This document shows positions 53,886 through 62,157 of a stretch of DNA of 64,000 bases, piece after piece. Position numbers and translations under genes: made by a program. Within the stretch, counting starts at the first letter, position 1. Each line of letters starts with the position of its first letter. The notes under the pieces were generated by a model. That model worked only from the letters and a program-made list of their open reading frames with translations, was not told where the DNA came from and made no database searches. The stretch is from contig JAJEIO010000024.1 in assembly GCA_022827835.1 (NCBI GenBank), forward strand, positions 1 through 64,000. The letters run 5' to 3'. Source of the stretch: Candidatus Latescibacterota bacterium. GTDB taxonomy: Bacteria > Latescibacterota > UBA2968 > UBA8231.

Positions 53886-54584
53886 ATGCGCATACTCGTA
53901 ACCGGCGCGGCCGGTAGCGTCGGCTCTAACGTGGCCCACGGCCTCAAGGATCGCCACGAGGTGCGCGGCCACGACCGCGTGCCCATGCCCGACCTCACGG
54001 ATACCGTCGTCTCTGACCTCACCGACTTTGATTCTATGCTAGAGGCCACGCGCGATGTGGATGCCGTCGCCCACATTGGAGGTCTGCCCGGCGGCAACGA
54101 GTGGGAGCCCATGCTGCAGAGCAACTTCATCGGCACGTACAACGTCTTTGAGGCTGCCCGCCAAAACGGCGTCAAGCGCGTCGCCTATGCCAGCCGCGCC
54201 GGGGTCTTAACGCTCTATCCACGCAACATCCGCCGCACGGTCGATATGACTACCACCCCGGTGGGTATCTACACGGTCAGCAAGATTTTTGGCGAGGGGC
54301 TCGCCCACTCTTTTGCCCATCAGCACGACATGGAATTTGTCTGCGTGCGCATCGGCAATTTCAACCTCAAGCGCGACCAGCCCGAACACCCGCACCATCT
54401 CAGCCACGGCGATTGCGTGCGGGTTTTTGAGCAGGCGCTGATTCATCCGGGCGTCAAGTTTGAAATCGTCTTTGGGGTGTCGGGCAGCAACTGGCCGCTC
54501 TACGATGTCGAACACGGGAAAAAGGCGATTGGGTACGAGCCGCAGGATTATTCGGAGGTGCCGGAGGAGGAGTGGGGGAGGTAG
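53886..54584 (+). CDS. NAD-dependent epimerase/dehydratase (uronate-dehydrogenase-like)
   Basis: 232 residues, short for the family (usually 260-330). The cofactor motif TGAAGSVGSNVA at the N-terminus and the catalytic YTVSK pair are intact. HIGGLPGGNEWEPMLQSNFIGTYNVFEAAR and the short C-terminus fit uronate-dehydrogenase-like extended SDRs. Its last 27 codons (from 54504) occur again as a decayed copy at 57108-57187, so this 3' end looks like the boundary of an inserted segment. Confidence 0.88.
   Translation: MRILVTGAAGSVGSNVAHGLKDRHEVRGHDRVPMPDLTDTVVSDLTDFDSMLEATRDVDAVAHIGGLPGGNEWEPMLQSNFIGTYNVFEAARQNGVKRVAYASRAGVLTLYPRNIRRTVDMTTTPVGIYTVSKIFGEGLAHSFAHQHDMEFVCVRIGNFNLKRDQPEHPHHLSHGDCVRVFEQALIHPGVKFEIVFGVSGSNWPLYDVEHGKKAIGYEPQDYSEVPEEEWGR
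54504..54584 (+). repeat. Left copy of the epimerase 3'-end direct repeat
   Basis: The last 81 bases of the epimerase gene. In the core 54525-54583, 55 of 59 bases match 57128-57186, and the match ends exactly at the stop codon (TAG here, TAA in the other copy). Together they bracket 54585-57107. Confidence 0.8.
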
Positions 54585-54791
54585 GGCTGATTAGACCGAT
54601 GCGACGCCGACAGCGGTAAAGTGCATTGGACGCTTGGGCTTGAGACGATGGGGCACTTTTGCTTGACAGCCCGTGAGTCCCTGGTACATTTCACAACATC
54701 ACTAAAAAGCGACATTAGGTGGGTACCTCTGCAATGGAGATACCCACCTAAAAACATGCAATCGGACGTTACAAGTAGTTAGAAGAACGAT
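54585..54791 (+). promoter_or_regulatory. Promoter and hairpin upstream of the capsid-like gene
   Basis: TTGACA at 54663-54668 and TACATT at 54685-54690, 16 bases apart, form a plausible promoter. An 11-bp perfect inverted repeat TTAGGTGGGTA (54715-54725) / TACCCACCTAA (54741-54751) follows. Its loop region pairs further (CTC/GAG). It is not followed by a T-run on the plus strand, so it is not a classical terminator. It lies in the predicted 5' leader and could be a regulatory hairpin or operator. Confidence 0.45.
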
Positions 54792-55757
54792 ATGACAAAT
54801 TCGGAACTTCAGAAAAGTCGAGAGATTCTCGCAAGTTTGACAGTCGAGAGCTTGCAGACCTCAGAAGGCCAGGAAGAATTTAATCAGGCGACGGGGAAGT
54901 ACATTCGCGACAAGATCAGAAAGACTTCGCTCTTTTACAGGGTGATAACTCCTCAGCTCATAACCGAAGACAAATTGAAGCAGATGGGCGAGCCATCCGA
55001 TATAAGGTGCTTCATGCGTAGGGTCTCGATGCCGAATAACTCGAAGCCGGTCACGGCGATGTTGATGGACATGGGTGGAGAGCTAATCCCTAAGTATATA
55101 AACGGTAAGCAGCAGCTTCCCATCCCGATGCGTACCGTCAAGACCAAGCGATTTGAAAAGACCGCCAGGGAGCTTTCAGCCTCTGGTATCCTGAAGGTTG
55201 TCGAGGAGATGGCCTCTTGGGAGGCGAAGGAGCGTGACAGGAAATTTCTGAAGTACTGCGAGCTGGCGGTCGCTCAGTCGGGACAGATGCTCAGGGAGAG
55301 TGGCCCCCTGCAGCATAGCCATATCATCGCTATGAAGAAGCGGTCTCTGACGAATGGAATCATGCCCAAGGTGATCCTTCTATCCGAAATGGGCTGCATG
55401 GACTTGGGCCTAGAAGATTCTGCTACAGATACAGAGATTAGCGAAATGACATGCATCCGCTCAATCGACAACGATGTGCTTCCTTCGACAGAGGTATGGT
55501 CTTTCCCAGTGCCAAGCTCTCTAGGGTACAATTTGTATTGCGGAGATTACAAGGTCCAGAGTCAATGGGAGGCGAACAGGTGGAGCTGCCAGGGATGGGA
55601 GATGGTTGGTGCAGGTATTGGCAATATCAATGGTATTACCAAGCTCACCATAGCGTCGTCTCGCCGGTTGGGCTTCATGGCCGGACAAATCAAAGTCCCC
55701 GATGACTTCGACAGTATGGGTGGTCCTGAGATAGAGAAAATGTTCGGAGGGAGTTGA
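54792..55757 (+). CDS. Phage major-capsid-like protein (HK97-type pattern), tentative
   Basis: 321 residues, visibly less GC-rich than the flanks. The order of features recalls HK97-fold capsid proteins. Near the N-terminus IRDKIRKTSLFYRVITPQLI resembles the segment where capsids have motifs like F-x-dKI-PP-it. IPMRTVKTKRFEKTARELSA resembles the P-domain strand (tPRFtKdvdEL). EEMASWEAKERDRKFLKYCE looks like the spine helix. The C-terminal W-QGWEMVGAGIGNINGITKL is also capsid-like. No portal, protease or terminase lies nearby. Its stop abuts the VapC start (TGA then GTG), so it occupies the antitoxin slot of that toxin. Alternatively it is an unrelated protein or an atypical antitoxin. Confidence 0.42.
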   Translation: MTNSELQKSREILASLTVESLQTSEGQEEFNQATGKYIRDKIRKTSLFYRVITPQLITEDKLKQMGEPSDIRCFMRRVSMPNNSKPVTAMLMDMGGELIPKYINGKQQLPIPMRTVKTKRFEKTARELSASGILKVVEEMASWEAKERDRKFLKYCELAVAQSGQMLRESGPLQHSHIIAMKKRSLTNGIMPKVILLSEMGCMDLGLEDSATDTEISEMTCIRSIDNDVLPSTEVWSFPVPSSLGYNLYCGDYKVQSQWEANRWSCQGWEMVGAGIGNINGITKLTIASSRRLGFMAGQIKVPDDFDSMGGPEIEKMFGGS

Positions 55758-56144
55758 GTGATTTTATTGCTGGATACCCATCTGTTGCTGTGGGCGGCAG
55801 GCGACCCAGGACGGTTGTCATCAAAAGCTCAGGGCCTTCTCAGTGACCCCACTACGGAACTGATGTTCAGCACCGCAAGCATTTGGGAGGTCGTCATCAA
55901 GAGTGCACTCGGCAGAGACGACTTTCGCGTTGACCCACTACAGTTGCGGGACGGACTGATACAAAATGACTACAGCGAACTTGCGATCCGATCCGAACAC
56001 GCGCTCGCTGTAGGGTCTCTGCCGCCGATTCACAAGGATCCCTTTGACCGCATACTCATAGCGCAAGCACAGGTCGAAAACGTCACGCTGCTTACCACGG
56101 ATGACAAGGTGGCCGACTATTCCGGTCGCATCCAAAAGGTCTGA
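55758..56144 (+). CDS. VapC-like PIN-domain ribonuclease toxin
   Basis: 128 residues from a GTG that directly follows the upstream stop; GGAGGGAG supplies the ribosome-binding site. PIN acidic residues are intact: D6 (MILLLDTH), E44 (SIWEVVIK), D94/D97 (HKDPFDRILIAQA) and D115/D116 (TTDDKV). VapC enzymes cut tRNA or rRNA and are normally held by a small AbrB/Phd/RHH antitoxin just upstream. No such antitoxin is present; the preceding gene is the capsid-like protein. Confidence 0.88.
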   Translation: MILLLDTHLLLWAAGDPGRLSSKAQGLLSDPTTELMFSTASIWEVVIKSALGRDDFRVDPLQLRDGLIQNDYSELAIRSEHALAVGSLPPIHKDPFDRILIAQAQVENVTLLTTDDKVADYSGRIQKV

Positions 56145-56239
56145 TAGACTACCAAACATCGTGGAATACCGGACGGTGATTTGACGGCTATATGTGGCAC
56201 TCGCGCCCGCCATGCCGTGACGTAATCGCGTGGAATCAC
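56117..56239 (-). pseudogene. Truncated AbiEii toxin start
   Basis: A GTG at 56239 overlaps the AbiEi stop (GTGA), the normal AbiEi-AbiEii arrangement. The first residues, VIPRDYVTAWRARVPH, match the opening of AbiEii nucleotidyltransferase toxins. Similarity ends at about 56192, after which the frame runs 24 more codons into the 3' end of the opposite-strand VapC gene. The catalytic domain is absent. I read this as a deletion or recombination breakpoint that removed the toxin. Confidence 0.6.
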
Positions 56240-57045
56240 TCATCCACCTCAATTTCGGCGTTGACGAGCAGCCGCCAGTCCTTGGCACGCGTCCCGTGGT
56301 CGCTGGCTCCGGCTGGCAGGAGCAGAGCAGTGTCGCGCGCCTGCTGCCGCACGTGAGCCTTCAAGGGCAACGTCTTGTCCCCTGCGCCGACGAGTTCGAG
56401 AAGGTAGCCAAGACGCTGTGCCCAAGGGATGGGAGCCGTTCGCGCTGCTGTTACCAGTAGATCTGGATCGATGCGCTCGGCGAGTTCGGAGAGGACGGTC
56501 GCGGCTTGATCTAGCCCGCCGATACGCTTTTCATAACCGACCAGATCGACCGCCGTTACCTCAATGCTTGAGGCTAGAATCGTTCCGCGTGGCGTATTGA
56601 AACTCTGAACCGGTACGTCGGCAATGCGCTTACGTGCTATAAAGGAAACTTCGACGGTGCCACAGGAGATTGACCGGCGGTTCCCGGCAAGAGCGACTTG
56701 GAATGCCTGCGGGCGGTGATGTGCTGCGCCGTGATACTGGGCGGCGGACAAGAGCGCAGCATAGTACGGGCATTGCAGACGCTCCATGAGTGCTGGGATG
56801 AACTGGTCGGCGGGCAGACAGCCGATGCGCCGATATTCTGGAGGCACGATGACGTAGAAGCCGCGAGCGGGGCTTGCGACCACTCCCTTTTTTGCCAATC
56901 GGTTCAGGGCAAGTCTGGTCGCGGCGGCGGATACCCCAAGCGCTGTACGCAATTCCGCTGTTGCGAAGTGGTATCGGCCATCGGCGGCAAACTCAGTGAT
57001 GAGATCACCGGCTCGGGGTTTGGCTATTTCTATTTTCATGTGCAT
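56236..57045 (-). CDS. AbiEi-family type IV antitoxin, orphan
   Basis: 269 residues (267 from the second ATG at 57039). An N-terminal winged helix (ITEFAADGRYHFATAELRTALGVSAAATRLALNRLAKKGVV) is followed by the AbiEi antitoxin body (GFYVIVPPEYRRIG, ADQFIPALMERLQCPYY, ALLSAAQYHGAAHHRPQAFQVA). AbiEi represses its own operon and counteracts the AbiEii nucleotidyltransferase. Here AbiEii is truncated to a stub, so the protein survives without its toxin. A 33-base palindrome covers its start. Confidence 0.88.
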   Translation of the reverse strand: MHMKIEIAKPRAGDLITEFAADGRYHFATAELRTALGVSAAATRLALNRLAKKGVVASPARGFYVIVPPEYRRIGCLPADQFIPALMERLQCPYYAALLSAAQYHGAAHHRPQAFQVALAGNRRSISCGTVEVSFIARKRIADVPVQSFNTPRGTILASSIEVTAVDLVGYEKRIGGLDQAATVLSELAERIDPDLLVTAARTAPIPWAQRLGYLLELVGAGDKTLPLKAHVRQQARDTALLLPAGASDHGTRAKDWRLLVNAEIEVDE

Positions 57046-57073
57046 AAAGTATCATTATTCGATATATTATGCA
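57041..57073. promoter_or_regulatory. 33-base palindromic operator candidate at the AbiEi start
   Basis: Symmetrical arms TGCATAA (57041-57047) / TTATGCA (57067-57073) and inner TATC (57050-57053) / GATA (57061-57064), with equal 2-base spacers and a 7-base centre. It overlaps the AbiEi start codon and an AT-rich promoter region. AbiEi proteins are known to autorepress by binding inverted repeats, so this is a likely binding site. Confidence 0.6.
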
Positions 57074-57107
57074 AGGAATTCCGGGATGAGTCGCTAATGT
57101 TGAAGAC

Positions 57108-57187
57108 GACGTCGAACACGGCAAGGGGCGATTGGGCACGAGCCGCAGGATTATTCGGAGGTACCGGAAGAAGAGTGGGGGAGGTAA
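57108..57187 (+). pseudogene. Detached, diverged copy of the epimerase 3' end
   Basis: 80 bases corresponding to the last 27 codons of the epimerase gene, with a 1-base deletion and four core substitutions. Three of these (GTG to GTA, GAG to GAA twice) are silent in the original frame and one changes Tyr to His; the stop changes from TAG to TAA. This pattern says it came from a related functional gene, not from random decay. No other part of the gene is present. Confidence 0.8.
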
Positions 57188-57274
57188 TAGCGACGCTGAT
57201 AGAAATAGGGTATCTTTTTTTGCCTAACCACTCAACGTCTTTTTAAACCATACGACAAATACAGGGGATCCAAC

Positions 57275-57463
57275 ATGAATGCAGCCAACTTCAAGGAAGC
57301 TGCACATCGCTTGGTGGACGCACTTCCTGACAATGCCACGTGGGATGACGTGATGCGCAAAGCTTACGAACGACAAGCCATTGAGTCGGGGCTCGCCGAT
57401 AGCGAAGCGGGCCGAGTGACCGATGTGGAGGCGGTTCGTAGGAAGTATGGATTGCCTAAATGA
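57275..57463 (+). CDS. Small antitoxin-like protein (RelB/ParD-like partner)
   Basis: 62 residues (FKEAAHRLVDALPDNATWDDVMRKAYERQAIESGLAD, ending RRKYGLPK). This type of protein is commonly found directly before RelE/ParE toxins. Its stop overlaps the ATG of a ParE-like gene (ATGA) that is truncated here. It therefore looks like an antitoxin left without a complete toxin. Confidence 0.65.
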   Translation: MNAANFKEAAHRLVDALPDNATWDDVMRKAYERQAIESGLADSEAGRVTDVEAVRRKYGLPK

Positions 57464-57543
57464 AGGTCCATTGGACGGATGAAGCGCTGTCACATTTGGA
57501 CAACATCTACCGCTACATCGCAGCGGATACGAAGGCGGTTTAG
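57460..57543 (+). pseudogene. Truncated ParE/RelE toxin
   Basis: 27 codons starting MKVHWTDEALSHLDNIYRYI, a recognisable ParE opening (normal length about 95). It stops at TAG after AADTKAV. Similarity is lost at the stop, where the next gene begins 2 bases later, so this is probably a deletion junction rather than a point nonsense mutation. Confidence 0.7.
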
Positions 57544-57545
57544 AG

Positions 57546-57779
57546 ATGGCAAATGTCAAGCCGATTCGGACTGAGAAGGACTACGAGGCCGCGTTGGCCC
57601 GGGTTGAAGAACTCATGGATGCGGAACTCGGAAGCCCTGAAGGTGACGAGCTCGATGTCTTGGTTGATCTCGTAGAGTTGTACGAGAGCAAGCACGAGCC
57701 GATGGGGTATCCAAGTCCCCTCGCGGCAATTGAGTTTCGCATAGAGCAAGGTGGCTCAGCCACAAAAGAGGATCTCTGA
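57546..57779 (+). pseudogene. Truncated HigA-type antitoxin lacking its HTH
   Basis: 77 codons (VKPIRTEKDYEAALARVEEL, PEGDELDVLVDLVELYESKHEP, ending SATKEDL). This is the well-known N-terminal part of HigA antitoxins; the helix-turn-helix that should follow the KEDL region is missing. It may still be translated. It lies 2 bases after the ParE fragment and 1 base before the MNT gene. Confidence 0.6.
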
Positions 57780-57780
57780 T

Positions 57781-58083
57781 ATGCCAGTGTCGGCGACAGC
57801 AATTCCCGATGAGTACCGCGCTGATGTAGCTCGGGCAGTGGACATCTGCAAAGCGGAGGGATGCCGAGACGTGTTTATATTTGGCTCGGTTCCCGCTGGA
57901 CGACATCGGCCGCAGTCCGATCTGGATATAGGTGTCCGTGGCTGTCCACCCGAGCACTTCTATCGCCTGCTAGGTCGATTGATGGATGAACTCACCCATC
58001 CCGTGGACTTGGTTGATCTAGATACTGAAATCCGAGTCGCTGAATTCCTAGAGCAAGAGGAGCAACTCGTACATGTTGGATGA
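57781..58083 (+). CDS. MNT-type nucleotidyltransferase, antitoxin of a HEPN/MNT pair
   Basis: 100 residues. The minimal nucleotidyltransferase motif is intact: GS (35-36), ten residues, then D47-x-D49 (SDLDIGV), with a third acidic candidate in VDLVDLD. MntA-like enzymes inactivate the HEPN toxin by attaching AMP to it. It overlaps the HEPN gene by 11 bases. The start was chosen at ATG 57781, since the open frame upstream overlaps the HigA fragment. Confidence 0.82.
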   Translation: MPVSATAIPDEYRADVARAVDICKAEGCRDVFIFGSVPAGRHRPQSDLDIGVRGCPPEHFYRLLGRLMDELTHPVDLVDLDTEIRVAEFLEQEEQLVHVG

Positions 58084-58555
58084 GGCACTCAGACGACTCA
58101 TCGTCCGTGAACTCGAAGAGATCGACACTTTACTCGACACGTCCTCTCCATTGCTAGGGACCCCAGTCGATACGGAGCCATCCTTTGAGCGCGTCGCTGC
58201 CCTATCGGCAGTTCTCGAATCGTTCTACACCGGCCTTGAGCGAATTTTTGAGCGCATCGCTAAGGAGGTTGACTCAAGGCAACCTGAAGGCGAGCGCTGG
58301 CATATCGAGTTGCTAAATCAGGTTGCGCTCCAGACCGAGAGCCGGTCGGCCGTAATCTCAGAGGACTCCCGGGAGCGCCTGCGCGACTACCTTGCCTTCC
58401 GTCACCGCTCCCGTCACGCGTCCGTGCATTATCTCGTTTGGAATAGTATGGCCCAACTGGTCGCTAGCATCTCGCAGACATGGAATGTCGTCCGCTCAGA
58501 GATTTTGCAGTTCTTGCAACAGCAGTCGTCGACCCCAAGTGACGAGGCAAAATAG
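58073..58555 (+). CDS. HEPN-domain protein, HepT-like toxin
   Basis: 160 residues, mostly helical. Two overlapping RX4H candidates lie at R110-H115 and R114-H119, the second followed at once by Y120. HEPN ribonucleases use RX4-6H for RNA cleavage, and the nearby tyrosine is the usual AMPylation target, so R114-H119-Y120 is the likelier active motif. It is encoded directly after its MNT partner and appears complete, unlike the toxins just upstream. Confidence 0.75.
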   Translation: MLDEALRRLIVRELEEIDTLLDTSSPLLGTPVDTEPSFERVAALSAVLESFYTGLERIFERIAKEVDSRQPEGERWHIELLNQVALQTESRSAVISEDSRERLRDYLAFRHRSRHASVHYLVWNSMAQLVASISQTWNVVRSEILQFLQQQSSTPSDEAK

Positions 58556-58581
58556 CGCACAAAATCATAGAGGTGACACCC

Positions 58582-59454
58582 ATGGACCCAAGCTGCTTGC
58601 AGTACTGCATGACCGATGAACAGCGCGACCATTTTGAGCAGCAGGGATATTTAATTGTCGAGGATGCGCTCGACGATGACATGCTGAGCCGACTGCTGGA
58701 GGCCGGCGACCGAGTCGATGCCGAGGAAAGGGCGGCGCGTGGCTTGGCACCCAATGCCTTGCTGTCGAAATTCAGGACTATTGTCGAGGATGATGTTTTT
58801 CTCGAACTGCTCGATTGGCCCAAGACGTTTCCGCTGATTTGGGATATTCTCGGCTGGAACGTCCAGCACTACATCTCGCACTTGATCTATTATCCACCTG
58901 AATCCAAAAGCAGCGTCGATCTGAAGCCGGGAGGATGGCACCAAGACGGCGGCCGACCGGTCCCCGAAATGGAGCGTCCCCAACCGAGGTTGTCGCTAAA
59001 GGTCGGATTTTGGCTGACGGACATTAGCGAACCGGAGAGAGGTGGGATCCGAATTGTCCCCGAAAGTCACAAGGGGGACCATCCGCCCGATTTTGCCAAT
59101 GCCATGCAGGTTCAGGTGAAGGCGGGAACGGCCGTGTTGTTCGACCGGCGGATGTGGCACGCGCGCGGGATTAATACCTCGGAGACGACCCGGAAAGTGT
59201 TGTTTTTGGGGTATAGCTATCGCTGGCTGCGCGGTCTCGACTATAACCTGATGCCCGCTGAAATTCTCGCCAAGTGCAGTCCAATACGCCGACAATTGCT
59301 CGGCGATGGGGTGGATGTCAAAGGGTGGTGGCAACCGACAGACGAAGACGTGCCCCTCAAGGGCTGGCTGACCGAGCACAAGGGGGAAGAATACGTCGAG
59401 CGGATTGGGCAAAAGCAGTGGGAACGGGAGAAGTGGGAAGTGCCGGGTGGCTGA
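58582..59454 (+). CDS. Phytanoyl-CoA dioxygenase (PhyH) family oxygenase, copy 2
   Basis: 290 residues from ATG 58582 (GAGGTG upstream; a GTG at 58573 is in the same frame). Iron ligands H120/D122 (GGWHQDGG) and H193 (MWHARG), plus R204 for 2-oxoglutarate, are present. The QGYLIVEDAL opening is typical. It has a family-normal length and no long C-terminal extension, unlike copy 1. It precedes a sensor-kinase operon; whether that is functional linkage is unknown. Confidence 0.9.
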   Translation: MDPSCLQYCMTDEQRDHFEQQGYLIVEDALDDDMLSRLLEAGDRVDAEERAARGLAPNALLSKFRTIVEDDVFLELLDWPKTFPLIWDILGWNVQHYISHLIYYPPESKSSVDLKPGGWHQDGGRPVPEMERPQPRLSLKVGFWLTDISEPERGGIRIVPESHKGDHPPDFANAMQVQVKAGTAVLFDRRMWHARGINTSETTRKVLFLGYSYRWLRGLDYNLMPAEILAKCSPIRRQLLGDGVDVKGWWQPTDEDVPLKGWLTEHKGEEYVERIGQKQWEREKWEVPGG

Positions 59455-59467
59455 CCGAGGTAGAAGA

Positions 59468-59629
59468 ATGACCCAAAGCGAAATAGTATATGCGGTTGCC
59501 TTAGAACCTCTTCCCGCAAAGCTGGATGATGACACCTATATGGTGCCTAATGGAAGACGACCCGCTCTTAAAATTAAAGAAGGCAAACAAGATGACCGAC
59601 GCGAAGATACTGATTGTCGAAGACGATAA
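59468..59629 (+). CDS. Possible 53-residue small protein upstream of the sensor kinase
   Basis: ATG 59468 to TAA 59629, product starting MTQSEIVYAVALEPLPAKLD and ending in an arginine-rich tail that overlaps the start of the response-regulator gene in another frame. It could couple translation to that gene. I do not recognise it and the support is weak. Confidence 0.22.
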   Translation: MTQSEIVYAVALEPLPAKLDDDTYMVPNGRRPALKIKEGKQDDRREDTDCRRR

Positions 59630-61239
59630 ACCCAGCACAGCGCACCTTGAAGAATGCCTCGAAAACCTAGGGTACACGGTGTGTGCTGCGGTTTCTTGTG
59701 GGCACCAAGCCATTGAAAAAGCTGCTGACCTGCGCCCCGACCTCGCCCTAGTCGATCTCGGACTCGCAGGGAAAGTCACCGGCCTAGAAACAGCCGAACA
59801 GATCGGCAGTCGGTTCGACATTCCCGTGGTGTACCTGACCGATGGGGGCGAGGAAGACCTGTTGCAACGGACGCAGGCGACCAACCCGTTTGGCTACGTG
59901 CTGAAGCCGTTTGAGGAGCGCCAACTGCATCTGAACATTCAAACCGCCGTCTCTATGCACGAGAGAGAAACCAAGCACAAAAAGACGGAGATGCGATTGA
60001 AACGAATTATCAAAAAATTGAAAGATTTCACCCGGCTGATGAAAACCGTATTCGACAGCATGAGCGAAGGCGTGGTCGCCGTCAATGAAAATAGGGAACT
60101 CGTATTTCACAATTCGGTCGCGCGGGGGTTCGGCGAGGGGCTTCCGGCGGAGCAGGACATCGATAAATGGGCCGAGCAATACGGCGTTTTTCGACCCGAT
60201 GGGAAGGCGCTCGTCTCGAAAGATGAAAGTCCGCTGGAGCAGGCCTTGAACGGCAAGGCGACGGACGATTTCGAGGTAATGGTGCACAATGAGGAAATGC
60301 CGGAAGGCGTTCATGCTCACATCAGCATCAGTGGCAGACCACTGCGGGGCAAAGCAGGGGCTTTGACGGGGGGTGTCCTCGTCTTCCGCGACATCACTAG
60401 GCTCCAGCATACAGAAATCGCACTAGAACGGACGATCGCCGAGCAGAAGAATCAGGCCCTGCTCATGGAGACTATTCTCAGCAGTATCAGCGATGGCGTG
60501 TTGGTCGCCAACGACGAAGGGAAATTCACGTTTTTCAATCCCAGCGCCGAACAGATCACCGGCGGCATGCTGGATCTAAAGTCCGAACAACGGACCGGTG
60601 ATTATGGAGTTTTCTATTCCGACCAAAAAACTCGCATGACAACGGCAGAGCTTCCCCTAGTGCGCGCCGTACGGGGTGAGGCGACCGACGATGTTGAGAT
60701 GTTTGTCCGCAATGAGAAAAAGCCGGACGGCTATCACGTCAGCGTCAGTGGACGGCCGCTAGAGACGGATGTAGAAGGACACGGAGGGGGCGTGATTGTT
60801 TTCCGCGACATCACCAGACAAAAAGAGGCGGCCGCAGAATTGGACAAAACCATGGAGGAACTGCGCAAGCAGAGCGAACTCATGGAGACCATGTTCAATA
60901 GTATCAGCGACGGCATCATCGTCGCCGATGTAACGGGGCAGTCCTTCTACGTAAATCCCGCTGCCGAACAAATCATTGGCATGGACATAACGGATTGTCC
61001 CCCAGAGAAGTGGGTCGAGCGATACGGCCTCTTCTATCCCGATCGAGAAACACCCATGAGAATGGAGGATCTGCCGTTCTTCCGCATCATCAGCCACGGC
61101 GAGTCGATGGATGAAGTGGATATGTTCATTCGCAACCAAAACAGGCCGGCCGGCGTGTATATCCGGGTGAGTGGACGGCCGTTGCTCGACAGTCTCGGCG
61201 GGATCAGGGGCGGCGTAATCATTTTCCGCGACGTTGCAC
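59592..61239 (+). CDS. Sensor kinase, N-terminal part: receiver + three PAS units (frameshifted from its kinase domain)
   Basis: From ATG 59592 the protein has a receiver domain with D55 (LVDLGL) and K105 (GYVLKPFEE), a coiled-coil linker, then three tandem PAS-like units of about 130 residues. Each starts like MSEGVVAVNENRELVFHN and ends like GGVLVFRDIT. The frame would then read a nonsense tail to 61799. The real kinase domain continues in the +1 frame from about 61240, so one insertion or deletion near GTTGCACATG at 61234-61243 separates the parts. It is either a true mutation or a sequencing error. Confidence 0.82.
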
Positions 61240-62157
61240 ATGCTCGCCGAGGAGGCGCTGGCGCAGGCATTTGCACAAGGGCGGTTGGAGGTGATGGATA
61301 CCATTCTCCACAACATCGGCAATGCCATCAACAGCGTCACCACGGGAATCGAGACTGTGCGCCAGCACCTAGGGAACGATCGCGTCGGACGCCGTCTCTT
61401 CGCATTGGCCACGGCGGTGAGAGAACACCAGGACGACTGGAGCGATTACATCGAAAACGACCCGCAAGGCCGCAAAGTGATGCCGTTCATCATCGAGCTA
61501 TCCGAAAGTTTCTCCAAGCGGAACGAAGACCTGATAAAGACGGTCGGTCGCGTCAAGGACCGGGCCAATCACATCGCCGATATCGTCCGCACTCAAAAGG
61601 CGTTTGGCAGTCCCGCCATGGCTCGCAAGGACATCGACCTGCACGATGCGCTCTCGGCCGCCGTCAGGGTATTGAGGGATTCGCTCAACAAAAAGGGAAT
61701 CCATACCTACATCGACTGCGAAAATGCACCGCGGGAGATCCGCATCGAGGAGAGCCAGTTTCACCAGATGTTGGTCAATTTGGTCAAAAATTCGATTGAA
61801 GCCATCGACGATCTCACCCTAGCGCAGGGGCTTGACGAAACGCCCCGCATCCAGATCCGGGCTAGTGCCGAAGATGATTTTCTCAACCTCGAAGTAAGCG
61901 ACAACGGCATTGGCATCAAAAGTAAAGATACCAAGGCGATTTTTGCGCCCGGTTATACCACGAAAAGATTGGGGAGCGGGCTCGGCCTCCATTCGGCGGC
62001 CAATTTTGTCATTGCCTCCGGCGGCCGAATTCAGGCGTTGAGCAAGGGCATCGGCAAGGGTGCGACCATGCGCGTCAGGCTGCCGCTTTCCTCGGTTGCG
62101 CTCCAGACAAACGGTAGGGCCGGCTATCAACCGACTGACAGAGGGGGTAGTCGATGA
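61240..62157 (+). CDS. Sensor kinase, C-terminal part: histidine kinase core
   Basis: 305 residues in the frame following the N-terminal part. The phosphoacceptor helix is [15 protein letters not shown] (HNIGN variant of the H-box). The ATPase has N-box [12 protein letters not shown]1 [22 protein letters not shown] and G2 [13 protein letters not shown], all intact. No ribosome-binding site precedes 61240, so independent translation is unlikely. It overlaps the activator gene by ATGA, indicating a cognate pair. Confidence 0.85.
   Translation: MLAEEALAQAFAQGRLEVMDTILHNIGNAINSVTTGIETVRQHLGNDRVGRRLFALATAVREHQDDWSDYIENDPQGRKVMPFIIELSESFSKRNEDLIKTVGRVKDRANHIADIVRTQKAFGSPAMARKDIDLHDALSAAVRVLRDSLNKKGIHTYIDCENAPREIRIEESQFHQMLVNLVKNSIEAIDDLTLAQGLDETPRIQIRASAEDDFLNLEVSDNGIGIKSKDTKAIFAPGYTTKRLGSGLGLHSAANFVIASGGRIQALSKGIGKGATMRVRLPLSSVALQTNGRAGYQPTDRGGSR

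Noticed and set aside
54715-54751. Intrinsic terminator for the epimerase gene
   Set aside because: The stem is strong but followed by A residues, not T residues, on the relevant strand; better described as a leader hairpin or operator.
56698-57246. 182-codon plus-strand frame over the AbiEi start and the repeat copy
   Set aside because: Antisense to AbiEi; the tail merely translates the decayed epimerase copy out of frame.
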